From an uncultured Gluconobacter sp. (GTDB lineage Bacteria > Pseudomonadota > Alphaproteobacteria > Acetobacterales > Acetobacteraceae), in the NCBI GenBank assembly GCA_937880175.1, contig CALFLO010000137.1:1-23643 (forward strand): a DNA stretch of 23,643 nucleotides. Direction: 5' to 3'. Shown in pieces: positions 7,989 to 15,744 of the stretch; within the stretch, counting starts at the first letter, position 1, and every line of letters begins with the position of its first letter. The notes under the pieces are model-generated. The model was not told the origin of the DNA and did not search any database. It saw nothing but the letters and a program-made list of their open reading frames with translations. The translations under genes and the position numbers were made by a program.

Positions 7989-8133
7989 AAGCCGGAAAAT
8001 CCAGTCAGGAAAACGAAATGGGAAACCTGTCCGTATCCTTAACGTTCGCCGCTCCGGTCGCGAAGGCTTTTACGTGTGAAAGTCTTATGAGACTGTCTCC
8101 CGAAGACCGCCCCCGAGCCCCACAGGATCAGCC
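7989..8133. promoter_or_regulatory. Divergent intergenic region with an EcfG-like promoter candidate
   Basis: The region separates the phosphatase (minus) and the SelT/W-like gene (plus). GGAAA at 8021-8025 and CGTT at 8043-8046, 17 bases apart, resemble the alphaproteobacterial general-stress sigma (EcfG) pattern GGAAC-N16/17-CGTT with one mismatch. A small inverted repeat AGTCT/AGACT lies at 8081-8094. Both are weak signals. Confidence 0.25.
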
Positions 8134-8439
8134 ATGCCACCCGCTTTGCCCCGCGTTTCCATCCGCTACTGCACACAGTGCAACTGGCTGCTCCGTTCGG
8201 GCTGGATGGCGCAGGAACTGCTCTCCACCTTCGGGCAGGCCCTGGGCGAAGTTGCCCTCATTCCCGATACGGGGGGACGATTCGAGATCCTTGTGAACGA
8301 GACCCTGATCTGGGAACGCAAGCGCGACGGTGGTTTTCCCGCCCCAAAGGAACTCAAACAGCGCGTGAGGGACATTATCGCCCCCGAACGCGACCTCGGA
8401 CATACCGACCGCCCATCAGACCCGCTGCCGGAAACCTGA
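8134..8439 (+). CDS. SelT/SelW/SelH (Rdx) family thioredoxin-fold protein
   Basis: A 101-residue small protein with the Rdx-family start VSIRYCTQCNW: a CxxC redox motif at C13-C16, where the second cysteine takes the place of selenocysteine in eukaryotic SelW. Downstream, GEVALIPDTGGRFEILVN and IWERKRDGGFPAPKELKQRVRD are the typical beta-strand and C-terminal helix of this family. The protein should be cytoplasmic. Its reaction is not established; a thiol redox role is inferred from the fold and the CxxC. The start is well supported by AGGA six bases before the ATG. The last 15 residues are a polar extension. The gene is convergent with the receiver gene, with only 13 bases between stops. Confidence 0.88.
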   Translation: MPPALPRVSIRYCTQCNWLLRSGWMAQELLSTFGQALGEVALIPDTGGRFEILVNETLIWERKRDGGFPAPKELKQRVRDIIAPERDLGHTDRPSDPLPET

Positions 8440-8457
8440 GCCGGCAAGCCGGTCAGG
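8435..8457. terminator. Hairpin containing both stop codons of the SelW-like and receiver genes
   Basis: CCTGA (8435-8439) pairs with TCAGG (8453-8457) and CCGGC (8441-8445) with GCCGG (8448-8452), a ten-pair stem with one bulged G and a two-base loop. Both stop codons (8437-8439 plus, 8453-8455 minus) lie in the outer stem. On the minus strand TTT follows shortly after. Likely bidirectional. Confidence 0.55.
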
Positions 8458-8824
8458 TCATCGTCTCGAAAGCGTGCCTGACCCGGTCCAGACTATAGGG
8501 TTTGGGCACGAACAGCCCACGGATCGGCAGCCGCACCTGATCCGCGGGCATGTCAGCGGATGTGAGAATGATCTTCACAGGGGGCCAGCGCTTGCGGGCT
8601 GTCGCTGCCAGTTTCTGACCGTCCTCACCACCCGGGAGGTGTATATCGGCGAACAGGTAGCGGATCGTCGGATCCATCTCGAGAAATGCGATCGCCTCCG
8701 CCGTCGAACGTGCGCTCAGGGTCCTGAAACCGGCATTCTCAAAGTAATCCTCCGTCATCATGCGAATGAAGACGATGTCTTCAACGATGAGAATCGTGGG
8801 CCGTGTGTCAGGGTCCTCCGGCAT
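8453..8824 (-). CDS. Single-domain response regulator (receiver only)
   Basis: A 123-residue stand-alone receiver domain with no output domain. The acidic pocket is E15-D16 (ILIVEDI), the phosphoacceptor is D60 (LFADIHLPGG), the switch residue is T88 or S89 (ILTSADMP), and the conserved lysine is K108 (VPKPYS). I chose ATG at 8822-8824, which starts right before the first strand, 25 bases after the kinase stop. An in-frame TTG at 8863 would overlap the kinase gene and adds a non-conserved leader. Because it directly follows the HWE kinase on the same strand, it is the probable phosphotransfer partner. A receiver without DNA-binding domain must act by protein contact or as a phosphate sink; which one is not visible. 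Confidence 0.87.
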   Translation of the reverse strand: MPEDPDTRPTILIVEDIVFIRMMTEDYFENAGFRTLSARSTAEAIAFLEMDPTIRYLFADIHLPGGEDGQKLAATARKRWPPVKIILTSADMPADQVRLPIRGLFVPKPYSLDRVRHAFETMT

Positions 8825-8849
8825 GAAAGATACAGGTCTCCGGTCAGTC

Positions 8850-10913
8850 TCAGATCGTCGCAAGCGACAGGGTCGGGGCAGTCAGGTCTGCACATAAACC
8901 CGTCGGGGTGTAGTGAAGTTCCGTTTTTCCATGTCGGCCCAGTCCGGCCTTCAGAAGACGCACGCCAAAACCGGTCCGCTTCGGCGGTGTCACGACCGGG
9001 CCACCGGCTTCTCGCCATTTAAGCGCCATGACGGCGCCCTCGCCTTTTCCCGTCATCGTCCAGTGCAGGGACACTGTTCCTTCAGGCACACTCAGAGCGC
9101 CGTATTTCATGGCATTCGTCGCCAGTTCATGCAGCAGCATCGAGAAGGAGGTGGCCGTATCCGGGCCAAGCTTGAGAAACGGTCCCGAAACAACAACCCG
9201 GCTCTCCACACCCAGCGGCGTAAGGACACCGCAGACCAGACTGGCCAGATCCGTGGACTGCCAGCTCCGGCGCATCAGCAGATCATGCGCGGCGCTCAGC
9301 GCCACCAGACGGGACGTGAAGGTCGTGAGCGGTCCCTGATCGTCCACGCTCCGGAACCCCTGATGCGCGAGGCTCTGCACGATGCTCAGCGTGTTCTTCA
9401 GGCGATGCAGGATTTCATGATTGACGATTTCCTGCCGCGTCTCGGCGTCCCATTCATCCAGTGCCGTAAAGATTCGGTCCGCAGCCGTGCGGATGAAGGA
9501 CGTCTCGTCCAGCGTCCAGTCCCTTGGGGTTGCGCTGTGCACGAACAGACAGCCCACCAGTTCGCCATGGTCCATTTTCGGAACGATGATCTGCGCTTCG
9601 ACCTGCACGGCCCGGCAGGCTTCCTGCTCCTCCTGCATCCAGGACGGGCTGGAGAGATCATCCAGAATGACAACGGCGCCGCTGCGCAGGAAATTCGACG
9701 TGCGCCGGAACGCATGAAACGGAAAATCCCCTGAAATCGGCAACACATCGGGAGAGCACCATCCCTGATCGACAGTGAACAGCTCATCACGCACCGTAAT
9801 GGCCGCAAACCCGACCCGCTGCACACCCAGCCGGTTACCCAGAAGCTGGCATGCGTCTTCCAGCGCCTGTCTACGCGTCGTCGCCGTGCGCAGGGCGTCC
9901 CCGACGGCGAGGAGCGTCGTCAGACGGCTGGTCGCGTTCCGCTCGGGTGTGATGTCCTGAATTGTGCCGATCAGCCGGATGGGACGCCCTGCCTCGTCCC
10001 GATCCAGCACGCCCTGACGCAGGACCCAGCGGACCTTCTGATTGTCCGCCCTTACGACCCGATATTCGAGTTTCAGGGGCGCCGATCCGTCCAGCAAGTG
10101 CGACAGGAGCGGGATCTGCGGCCTGTCATCTTCATGCACCCGTGCGAACCATTGCGACGCCGTCATAACTTCGGTGACAGGCGCCCCGATGATGCGACAG
10201 ACTTCCGGGGAAACTGCGATATCACCGCTCGTCAGGTCGTATTCGTAGATGCCCACGCCACCGGCCGCCCCCGCGGCCTGCTGGAGGGCATATTTTTCCA
10301 TGGCGTGCCGTCGTTCGGCATCTGCCTGCCGGGCCTGTCGAGCGGCGCGCTCCCTGCGGATCTGCTGTGCCGTAAGGCGCCGCTCCTGCGCGACAGTCTC
10401 CCGGCGCATCTCCATCAGTCGCATGGCCTGACGCGCCAGAGCCGCCAGTCCATCACTTTCCGGCTGCGAAAGCCCCTCCGGACGGGTCTGAAGATCCACG
10501 ACGCATAAAGAGCCGAAAACTTTGTCTTCCGCCGTAAACAGCGGATACCCCGCATAGAACCGCAGACCCGGAACACCGCAGACAAGACCGTTTTTTCGCG
10601 TTTCGGGATCCGCCATCATATCGGGGATGACCACCGGCGCCCTGCGTTCAATGACCGGCGCGCATCCTGAGTTGGCCAGCGACCCGGACGGCTGATCCGT
10701 ACCGACCCTCGCGGCAAACCAGAGCCTGTCCCCGTCCAGAATACTGACCAGCGCAATCGGCGTGCGGCAAAGGGCAGCAGCAGCAACCGCGATGTCATCA
10801 AGATCGAGATCCGAAAATGCTTTCAGATCTCCGTAGACATTCAGGCCAGCCGTCGAATCTGATGAGAGCACGGTCTTCAAACTCTTTTTCTGAATAGAAT
10901 CCGCACTCTGCAT
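8850..10913 (-). CDS. HWE-family sensor histidine kinase (GAF-PAS-GAF)
   Basis: A 687-residue kinase without clear membrane segments, so probably cytoplasmic. Order: GAF domain about 30-165 (IALVSILDGDRLWFAARVG, then GSLCVVD), a charged coiled coil about 165-210, a PAS domain about 215-325 with PAC-like EYRVVRADNQKVRWV and IGTIQDIT, a second GAF about 335-485, then the catalytic core. H503 in NHEILHRLKNTLSIVQ is the phospho-accepting histidine. N600 lies in LLHELATNAMKYG (N box). W633-R-E635 gives the W-x-E of the HWE class, and TGFGVRLL is the G box. HWE kinases in alphaproteobacteria often sense light, redox or stress; no chromophore-binding cysteine of the LOV type is evident in the PAS. 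The start is uncertain: ATG at 10911-10913 is used, and GTG at 10958 would add 15 residues. The receiver gene follows. Confidence 0.9.
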   Translation of the reverse strand: MQSADSIQKKSLKTVLSSDSTAGLNVYGDLKAFSDLDLDDIAVAAAALCRTPIALVSILDGDRLWFAARVGTDQPSGSLANSGCAPVIERRAPVVIPDMMADPETRKNGLVCGVPGLRFYAGYPLFTAEDKVFGSLCVVDLQTRPEGLSQPESDGLAALARQAMRLMEMRRETVAQERRLTAQQIRRERAARQARQADAERRHAMEKYALQQAAGAAGGVGIYEYDLTSGDIAVSPEVCRIIGAPVTEVMTASQWFARVHEDDRPQIPLLSHLLDGSAPLKLEYRVVRADNQKVRWVLRQGVLDRDEAGRPIRLIGTIQDITPERNATSRLTTLLAVGDALRTATTRRQALEDACQLLGNRLGVQRVGFAAITVRDELFTVDQGWCSPDVLPISGDFPFHAFRRTSNFLRSGAVVILDDLSSPSWMQEEQEACRAVQVEAQIIVPKMDHGELVGCLFVHSATPRDWTLDETSFIRTAADRIFTALDEWDAETRQEIVNHEILHRLKNTLSIVQSLAHQGFRSVDDQGPLTTFTSRLVALSAAHDLLMRRSWQSTDLASLVCGVLTPLGVESRVVVSGPFLKLGPDTATSFSMLLHELATNAMKYGALSVPEGTVSLHWTMTGKGEGAVMALKWREAGGPVVTPPKRTGFGVRLLKAGLGRHGKTELHYTPTGLCADLTAPTLSLATI

Positions 10914-11152
10914 GTCACGACCATACCCGTATTTGATCCGGACACAATCCGGCAACACCAGCCCGAAAAACTACATTGCCATATCGGAACATACTTCAAA
11001 CATCAAAGTTACCGAGAGCGTAACGGCAGCTTCAGTCGTCACAGCATCGTGACACCAATCCCTATGAAGTGCTCCTACATATCAAGAGAGATGCTCCGCC
11101 GATTTTCACAGTGGATTTCATGTGATGACCCAGACATCACAACAGAAAATAC
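10914..11152. promoter_or_regulatory. Divergent intergenic region, HWE kinase and aquaporin genes
   Basis: GGAAC at 10986-10990 and AGTT at 11007-11010, 16 bases apart, loosely match the EcfG general-stress promoter pattern on the plus strand (one mismatch in the -10). Two short perfect inverted repeats lie further on: GTTAC/GTAAC at 11008-11024 and GTCAC/GTGAC at 11038-11053, possible operator sites. No clear sigma-70 promoter was found. Confidence 0.25.
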
Positions 11153-12253
11153 ATGGACAGATTCATGACAGACCACAAACCAACTTCAGAAAAAGACAGA
11201 AGCACTACGGGGGTACATCCAAAATCCGAACATCTCCTCCATTTCCATCTTCCCCACATCAAAATTCCCACGATCCACTGGCCACATTTTCACATCCACT
11301 TCCATGATCGTCCTCTGGCGGGCGAACCTCATCCCGAGCGTCCATTCCACTGGAATCTTTACGGCTGCGAAGCCCTCGCCACCGCGATCCTGATGATTAC
11401 CGGACTGACCTGCGTCATCTTTCTCTCGGCGCCTGGCACATTGTTCAGCACCCTGCTTGCGCCTTACCCGACCTTACAGACCGCACTGTGCGGCCTCTGT
11501 TTCGGGCTTGCGGGCACGGTCGCTGCCATGACACCGTTCGGAAAAGTCAGCGGGGCTCACCTCAATCCGTCGGTGACACTCGCCTTCATGCTGTCGAAGA
11601 AGATCGTCTGGATCGACGCGCTGGGCTATGTAATTGCCCAGATTGTGGGAGCCGCACTCGGCACGGGCGCCGTCTATGCCTTCGGCATCATTTTCAAACC
11701 CTGGCACCTGTTTTCAACAGAAGTGCATTACGGCGCGACAACCCCCTATACCGATATCTCGATCTGGTACGCTCTGGGCTCCGAAATCGTCGTGACCGGC
11801 CTGCTCATCATGATGCTGTACTGGCTCGCCGCCCATCCGCGATTCAAATGGATCACACCCTGGATCGGCGGCCTGTTCTTTTTCGTCATGAACCCGATTA
11901 CGGCCTGGATGTCTGGCAACAGCGCCAACTTCGCCCGAAGCTTTGGGCCGGATCTCTTTGCAGGCAACTGGAACGGGCTGTGGATCTATCTTTTCGGACC
12001 ATTTATCGGCTCATCGCTCGCCGTACTTCTGATCCAGTCCGATATTCTCGGCAAACTGCATCTGCCTGAGGCCCGCCTTGTCAATTTCGGACATCACGGC
12101 CGCGTCCCCCATCTTGAGGACCCCGATTTCCGACACGCAGCGCCCGAGCATTATGACGCCTATCGCGCCCATATCGAGACACTCGCCAGTACACAGACAG
12201 CCGCGAGCAAAAGCCCGTCAAAACCTTCAGACACCAAAAACGGGCCAGCCTGA
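11153..12253 (+). CDS. Divergent aquaporin/MIP family channel with His-rich N-terminus
   Basis: A 366-residue MIP-family membrane channel, longer than usual (about 230-290) because of both tails. The core has six helices from about residue 68, with the family glutamates in helices 1 and 4 (CEALATAIL, GSEIVVTGL). Loop B reads SGAHLNPS (138-140), so the first NPA is NPS. Loop E reads GNSANFARSFGPD (259-262), so the second NPA is NFA; the arginine of the selectivity filter (R262) is kept. Plant NIP channels with NPS-type motifs pass boric acid and similar solutes, so the substrate may not be water. Residues 27-51 hold nine histidines in 25. ATG at 11153 lacks a clear ribosome site; ATG at 11165 is an alternative. 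The C-terminal about 70 residues are hydrophilic. Confidence 0.85.
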   Translation: MDRFMTDHKPTSEKDRSTTGVHPKSEHLLHFHLPHIKIPTIHWPHFHIHFHDRPLAGEPHPERPFHWNLYGCEALATAILMITGLTCVIFLSAPGTLFSTLLAPYPTLQTALCGLCFGLAGTVAAMTPFGKVSGAHLNPSVTLAFMLSKKIVWIDALGYVIAQIVGAALGTGAVYAFGIIFKPWHLFSTEVHYGATTPYTDISIWYALGSEIVVTGLLIMMLYWLAAHPRFKWITPWIGGLFFFVMNPITAWMSGNSANFARSFGPDLFAGNWNGLWIYLFGPFIGSSLAVLLIQSDILGKLHLPEARLVNFGHHGRVPHLEDPDFRHAAPEHYDAYRAHIETLASTQTAASKSPSKPSDTKNGPA

Positions 12254-12271
12254 AATCTCAGACCGGCCCGT
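12236..12271 (-). terminator. Intrinsic terminator of the ligase/GTPase/WD40 transcript, inside the aquaporin 3' end
   Basis: ACGGGCC (12240-12246) pairs with GGCCCGT (12265-12271), with an inner stem CTGA (12250-12253)/TCAG (12258-12261) and loop AATC. Read on the minus strand the stem ends in a T-tract (complement of A-run 12236-12240). It starts 23 bases after the WD40 stop and covers the aquaporin stop. Confidence 0.78.
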
Positions 12272-12294
12272 CTCCTGACCTCAACACCTGGGAA

Positions 12295-13335
12295 TCAGTC
12301 TGCCTTGGACAGGTCGATCGCCGCCAGCGCACCCTCTTCGGTCCCGAACACCAGTGCCCCGCCCTGTGGCGTAAAGGCCAGCGACGTGACCTTACCGCGC
12401 TTTGCATCCTGACCGGAACACAGCGGCAGGACCCGCTGATCACTCCCGCCGATCTCCGCGAGCACAACGGTTCCGTCCTCGTAGCCCGCCGCGATGATGT
12501 CTTCCTTGGGGTTCGGACAGACCGCACTGACAAACATCCCCGGCAGACGTGCCAGTTCGGCCGGAGCCTTGCCCATCGGGCCACCACCAAAGAACGGCCA
12601 CAGGATGATCGCATCCGCCCCGGCCGTCGCAAGCCAGCGGCCATTGCGCGTGAACGCCATGGACTTCACCTGCTTCGGATAGCCGCTCATGCGCATGTTG
12701 TGCCCGTCCGACAGGCGCCAGCCATGCAGGTCATTTTCCTGCATGGACGTCACAAGCGCTTCGCCAGCGGGATGGATGGCGATCGCAATATGGCTGCCCT
12801 TCCATTCAAACGGCCGCACGGTATCGACCTTCGCCTGCACGAACCACACCGACGCACCATTGTAATGCGACGCCGCAATCCGCTTGCCCTTCGCATCGAA
12901 CACGATGCCGGTCACGGTCGAAGGATGTTCCAGAGTCTTGAGCGTCTCATGACCCTCGGCCGCACGGACCTCGATCTGCTTGCCGGACGAAAACGCCAGA
13001 TGCCCCGGCGTGCTCGCAACGCAGTCGATCCAGCGGCGGCCTTCATGCAGAACTTCCGTCCGCCCGTCGGCAAAAGTCCGGACGAGCTTTCCATCCTCGC
13101 CCCCCGTCAGGAACGCATCCGGAGCGCAGTCCTGCGCCAGACACAGCCCCCCGTCATGCGCAGGCACGACAGTCCAGCTCTCCGCATCCCGCAGGCCGTC
13201 TCGCGGAATGAGCACAAGCTCCCCGTCGACCGTCAGCGCCGCAAAGCTGTGTCCGTCACGCGAGGAAAGCACATGGACAATCGGGCTCTCGAACCGGCGT
13301 TCTGCGCCCCGGTCCGCCAAAAGATCACTCATCAT
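12295..13335 (-). CDS. WD40 repeat protein paired with a COG0523 GTPase
   Basis: A 346-residue soluble protein made almost wholly of WD40-like repeats, about seven, consistent with one complete beta-propeller. Recognisable blade segments include FLTGGEDGKLVRTF, VTGIVFDAKGKRIAASHYNGASVW, VKSMAFTRNGRWLATAGADAIILW and VTSLAFTPQGGALVFGTEEGALAAIDL. There is no signal peptide and no catalytic motif, so a scaffold or partner-binding role is the natural reading. Its ATG (13333-13335) overlaps the TGA of the GTPase gene (ATGA), a mark of translational coupling and of stoichiometric production. As I recall, this GTPase-WD40 pairing recurs in alphaproteobacteria; its job is not known to me. A second ATG directly follows the first. 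The transcript ends at the terminator near 12240. Confidence 0.87.
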   Translation of the reverse strand: MMSDLLADRGAERRFESPIVHVLSSRDGHSFAALTVDGELVLIPRDGLRDAESWTVVPAHDGGLCLAQDCAPDAFLTGGEDGKLVRTFADGRTEVLHEGRRWIDCVASTPGHLAFSSGKQIEVRAAEGHETLKTLEHPSTVTGIVFDAKGKRIAASHYNGASVWFVQAKVDTVRPFEWKGSHIAIAIHPAGEALVTSMQENDLHGWRLSDGHNMRMSGYPKQVKSMAFTRNGRWLATAGADAIILWPFFGGGPMGKAPAELARLPGMFVSAVCPNPKEDIIAAGYEDGTVVLAEIGGSDQRVLPLCSGQDAKRGKVTSLAFTPQGGALVFGTEEGALAAIDLSKAD

Positions 13336-14342
13336 TCCGCAATACAGCTTTCAAAGCCGCGACGAAGCTGCGGACGGTTGAGGTTACGGCCGATGAACAC
13401 CAGACGGGAGTCCCGGCTCTCGCCCTCGCGGAACGGACCAATGAAGTCTCCATCCGCCATCATATGAACGGCCTGGAACGCAAAGCGGTCCTTCTCACCC
13501 TTGAAATGCAGGATGCCCTTGGCCCGCAGAATATCCGCGCCCTGTTCCTGAAGGATCGCCCCGATCCAGGCCTGAAAGCGGCGCTGGTCGATCAGGTCCT
13601 TGATGCTCAGGGAAATGCTGGTGATGCCCTCCTCATGGGAGTGATGATCGTTTTCCAGAAAGTCCGGCATCGTCTTGAGCGCGCGCGCCAGATCGAAGCC
13701 GCCCCGATCGAGAATATCCGTCAGCTTCACGCCGCCATGCTGCGCTTCATGAATCTGCGCCACCGCATTGATCTTCCGCAGACGCGCCACGATCTCCTGC
13801 CTGCGCGGCTCATCCGCCAGATCAATCTTGTTGAGCACGATCACATCCGCAAACGCGATCTGGTTCACCGCCTCGGGGCTTTCATCCAGCGTTTCCATGA
13901 CGTTGAACGCATCCACGACGGTTACGACCGCATCCAGCCGCGCCTTCTCGCGCAGGTTCTCGTCCACGAAGAACGTCTGCGCGGCCGGAGCAGGATCGGC
14001 CAGCCCCGTGGTCTCGACGATAATGCCGTCAAACCGGTTCCGCCGACGCAGCAGACTACCCAGAATGCGGATCAGATCCCCGCGCACCGTGCAGCAGATG
14101 CAGCCATTGTTCATTTCGAACACTTCCTCGTCGGCATCCACCACGAGGTCATTGTCGATCCCGAGTTCACCGAACTCGTTCACGACAACCGCATATTTGC
14201 GGCCATGTTCGGCCGTGAGGATATGATTGAGAAGCGTCGTCTTGCCGGCGCCGAGAAAGCCGGTCAGGACCGTTACCGGGACGGTTCCGGTCCGCGCCGA
14301 AGCAGCGGCAGTCTCAGGGGTCGTATCAGGGGTGCTGGACAT
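13332..14342 (-). CDS. COG0523 (CobW/ZNG1-type) GTPase, metal chaperone family
   Basis: A 336-residue G3E-family GTPase. P-loop GFLGAGKT at 28-35, the metal-binding CxCC signature GCICC at 80-84, ETTGLADP (Walker B side) at about 110-117, and NKID at 171-174 for guanine recognition. A His-rich spacer (ENDHHSHEEG) precedes a C-terminal CobW_C domain. COG0523 proteins deliver or manage metals, Zn2+ in several studied cases and Co2+ for CobW. No cobalamin genes are nearby, so a zinc-type role is favoured by inference. The start is set at ATG 14340-14342 because GGAGG lies five bases upstream; an earlier in-frame ATG at 14399 would run into the ligase gene and lacks this site. It is coupled to the WD40 gene downstream and lies 19 bases after the ligase stop. 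Confidence 0.9.
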   Translation of the reverse strand: MSSTPDTTPETAAASARTGTVPVTVLTGFLGAGKTTLLNHILTAEHGRKYAVVVNEFGELGIDNDLVVDADEEVFEMNNGCICCTVRGDLIRILGSLLRRRNRFDGIIVETTGLADPAPAAQTFFVDENLREKARLDAVVTVVDAFNVMETLDESPEAVNQIAFADVIVLNKIDLADEPRRQEIVARLRKINAVAQIHEAQHGGVKLTDILDRGGFDLARALKTMPDFLENDHHSHEEGITSISLSIKDLIDQRRFQAWIGAILQEQGADILRAKGILHFKGEKDRFAFQAVHMMADGDFIGPFREGESRDSRLVFIGRNLNRPQLRRGFESCIAE

Positions 14343-14361
14343 AAGGCCTCCGTAATCTGCC

Positions 14362-15654
14362 TTACGATATAGGCCGGTCCCCGCCCGCTTGAAACCCATC
14401 CCGTATGGGAACGGCCCGATAGGCCAGCGCGAGCCCCAGAAGCAGGAACCCCCAGCCGCTCAGAGGCAGGTTCAGGAAATCCGAAGACGACGCGATCGGC
14501 CATTCCTGGATGAAGACTGCGGCAAACAGCCCGATCGATATCGCCGTCCCGTTCCGCCCCGGCCAGATTGCCTTCAGCCAGGTTGCGATCATCAGCACGA
14601 ACAAAACGAAACCCGGAACGCCTGCATTGACCAGCGCCTGAAGGTAATGGTTGTGCGGATGCTGCACGCACAGATCCAGCCACCCCTTCTCCGGCACAGC
14701 TTCGGAAAGCCCGGCAATGCCGTGGAATGTGGACGGGTCCGAACAGAAATGCCGGTAGGCGTCATAACCCTGTCCGATCCAGGGATACGCCTGCGCCATC
14801 ACAACCGCATGGGTATAGATTTCCCCATAAGGCGACTGGCCGAAATGCGTCAGCTGCTGTCGGGCCAGTGTCACGAGATGAAAGAAGCTGCCCGGCGAGA
14901 ACACCCGCGCCACCAGAACCAGAACCGGCAGCATCGCCGCCGCCGCCAGCGCCGCAGGACGCATCGGCCGATACAGCAGCGCGCACACACCGATCCCCAG
15001 CAGGGACAGCGCGAGCGGCATCCGCTGCCCGGCCAGAACCATCATCCCGACCGCAAGAACCGTGGCCGCGCACAGCCCCAGCGTCCGCAGCAGACGGCTG
15101 CGTGCACCTTCCGCCATCGCACATCCGACCATCAGAAGAGGCAGAACCAGTCGTGACAGTGGTGCCGCAGCCCGCGGATGCTCGTAGGGTCCGGTCAGCG
15201 TTCCGTCACGAAAGCGCGGAATTCCGAACAGATTTCGCCCGAACACAGCCTGCACCAGCATCTGGAAGGCAATATAGAGACCACACGCACACGCCACCCC
15301 CAGCACGCGCCGCCGCCAGACCGGATCCCTCAGCAGCCAGCAGCCCAATGCCGCGGCCGCCAGCGGAAAGCGGATCGCCAGCAGGGACTGGACGAGCGCC
15401 CCATGCCCCGGTGCCACCCACAGCGTGCACAGCACTTGCCAGCCCCACCAGCAGAACGTCGCCACAACCCAGGGTTCGCGGAACCAGTCCCACCCACCCT
15501 GACGCCGCCCCGTCAGGGCGGAATGGAGCAGAAGCAGCACAGCCAGAAGATCAAGATCGGCCTCACCTGCCACGCGCACATGCGTCAGGGCCAGAGGCAG
15601 GACGACGGCGGCCCAGCGGCCGATCCGGGTCACGGTGGAAGAAGAGAAGCGCAT
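14362..15654 (-). CDS. O-antigen ligase/polymerase family membrane protein
   Basis: A 430-residue polytopic inner-membrane protein with roughly ten to twelve hydrophobic segments, of the Wzy_C/WaaL (O-antigen ligase) superfamily. The main evidence is HPHNHYLQALVNAGVPGF near residue 340, the conserved periplasmic-loop motif of the family with its essential histidine, preceded by a long extracytoplasmic loop that holds GQGYDAYRHF. Such proteins join polysaccharide chains to lipid A core or polymerise repeat units; which of the two cannot be told here, though the three glycosyltransferases 1-8 kb away fit a surface-glycan role. The start is ATG 15652-15654, without a strong ribosome site. It heads a minus-strand run with the GTPase and WD40 genes, although a functional link to them is not obvious. 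Confidence 0.85.
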   Translation of the reverse strand: MRFSSSTVTRIGRWAAVVLPLALTHVRVAGEADLDLLAVLLLLHSALTGRRQGGWDWFREPWVVATFCWWGWQVLCTLWVAPGHGALVQSLLAIRFPLAAAALGCWLLRDPVWRRRVLGVACACGLYIAFQMLVQAVFGRNLFGIPRFRDGTLTGPYEHPRAAAPLSRLVLPLLMVGCAMAEGARSRLLRTLGLCAATVLAVGMMVLAGQRMPLALSLLGIGVCALLYRPMRPAALAAAAMLPVLVLVARVFSPGSFFHLVTLARQQLTHFGQSPYGEIYTHAVVMAQAYPWIGQGYDAYRHFCSDPSTFHGIAGLSEAVPEKGWLDLCVQHPHNHYLQALVNAGVPGFVLFVLMIATWLKAIWPGRNGTAISIGLFAAVFIQEWPIASSSDFLNLPLSGWGFLLLGLALAYRAVPIRDGFQAGGDRPIS

Positions 15655-15744
15655 GCAGCGTGGATGGAAGGTTTCCCGTCAGCATGCAACCACTTACAGT
15701 CCGAAGCGCTTTTTCGTTACCGTCCATTTCGAGTGGAGACAATC
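15655..15744. promoter_or_regulatory. Divergent intergenic region, ligase and aldo/keto reductase genes
   Basis: Only 90 bases separate the two divergent starts, so both promoters must lie here or inside the genes. On the plus strand GGAGA at 15735-15739 lies five bases before the reductase ATG. I could not assign -35/-10 boxes with confidence. Confidence 0.3.

Noticed and set aside
15178..15744. Upstream extension of the aldo/keto reductase frame
   Set aside because: It would add 189 low-complexity residues antisense to the ligase gene. The ATG at 15745 has a good ribosome site and matches the family start.
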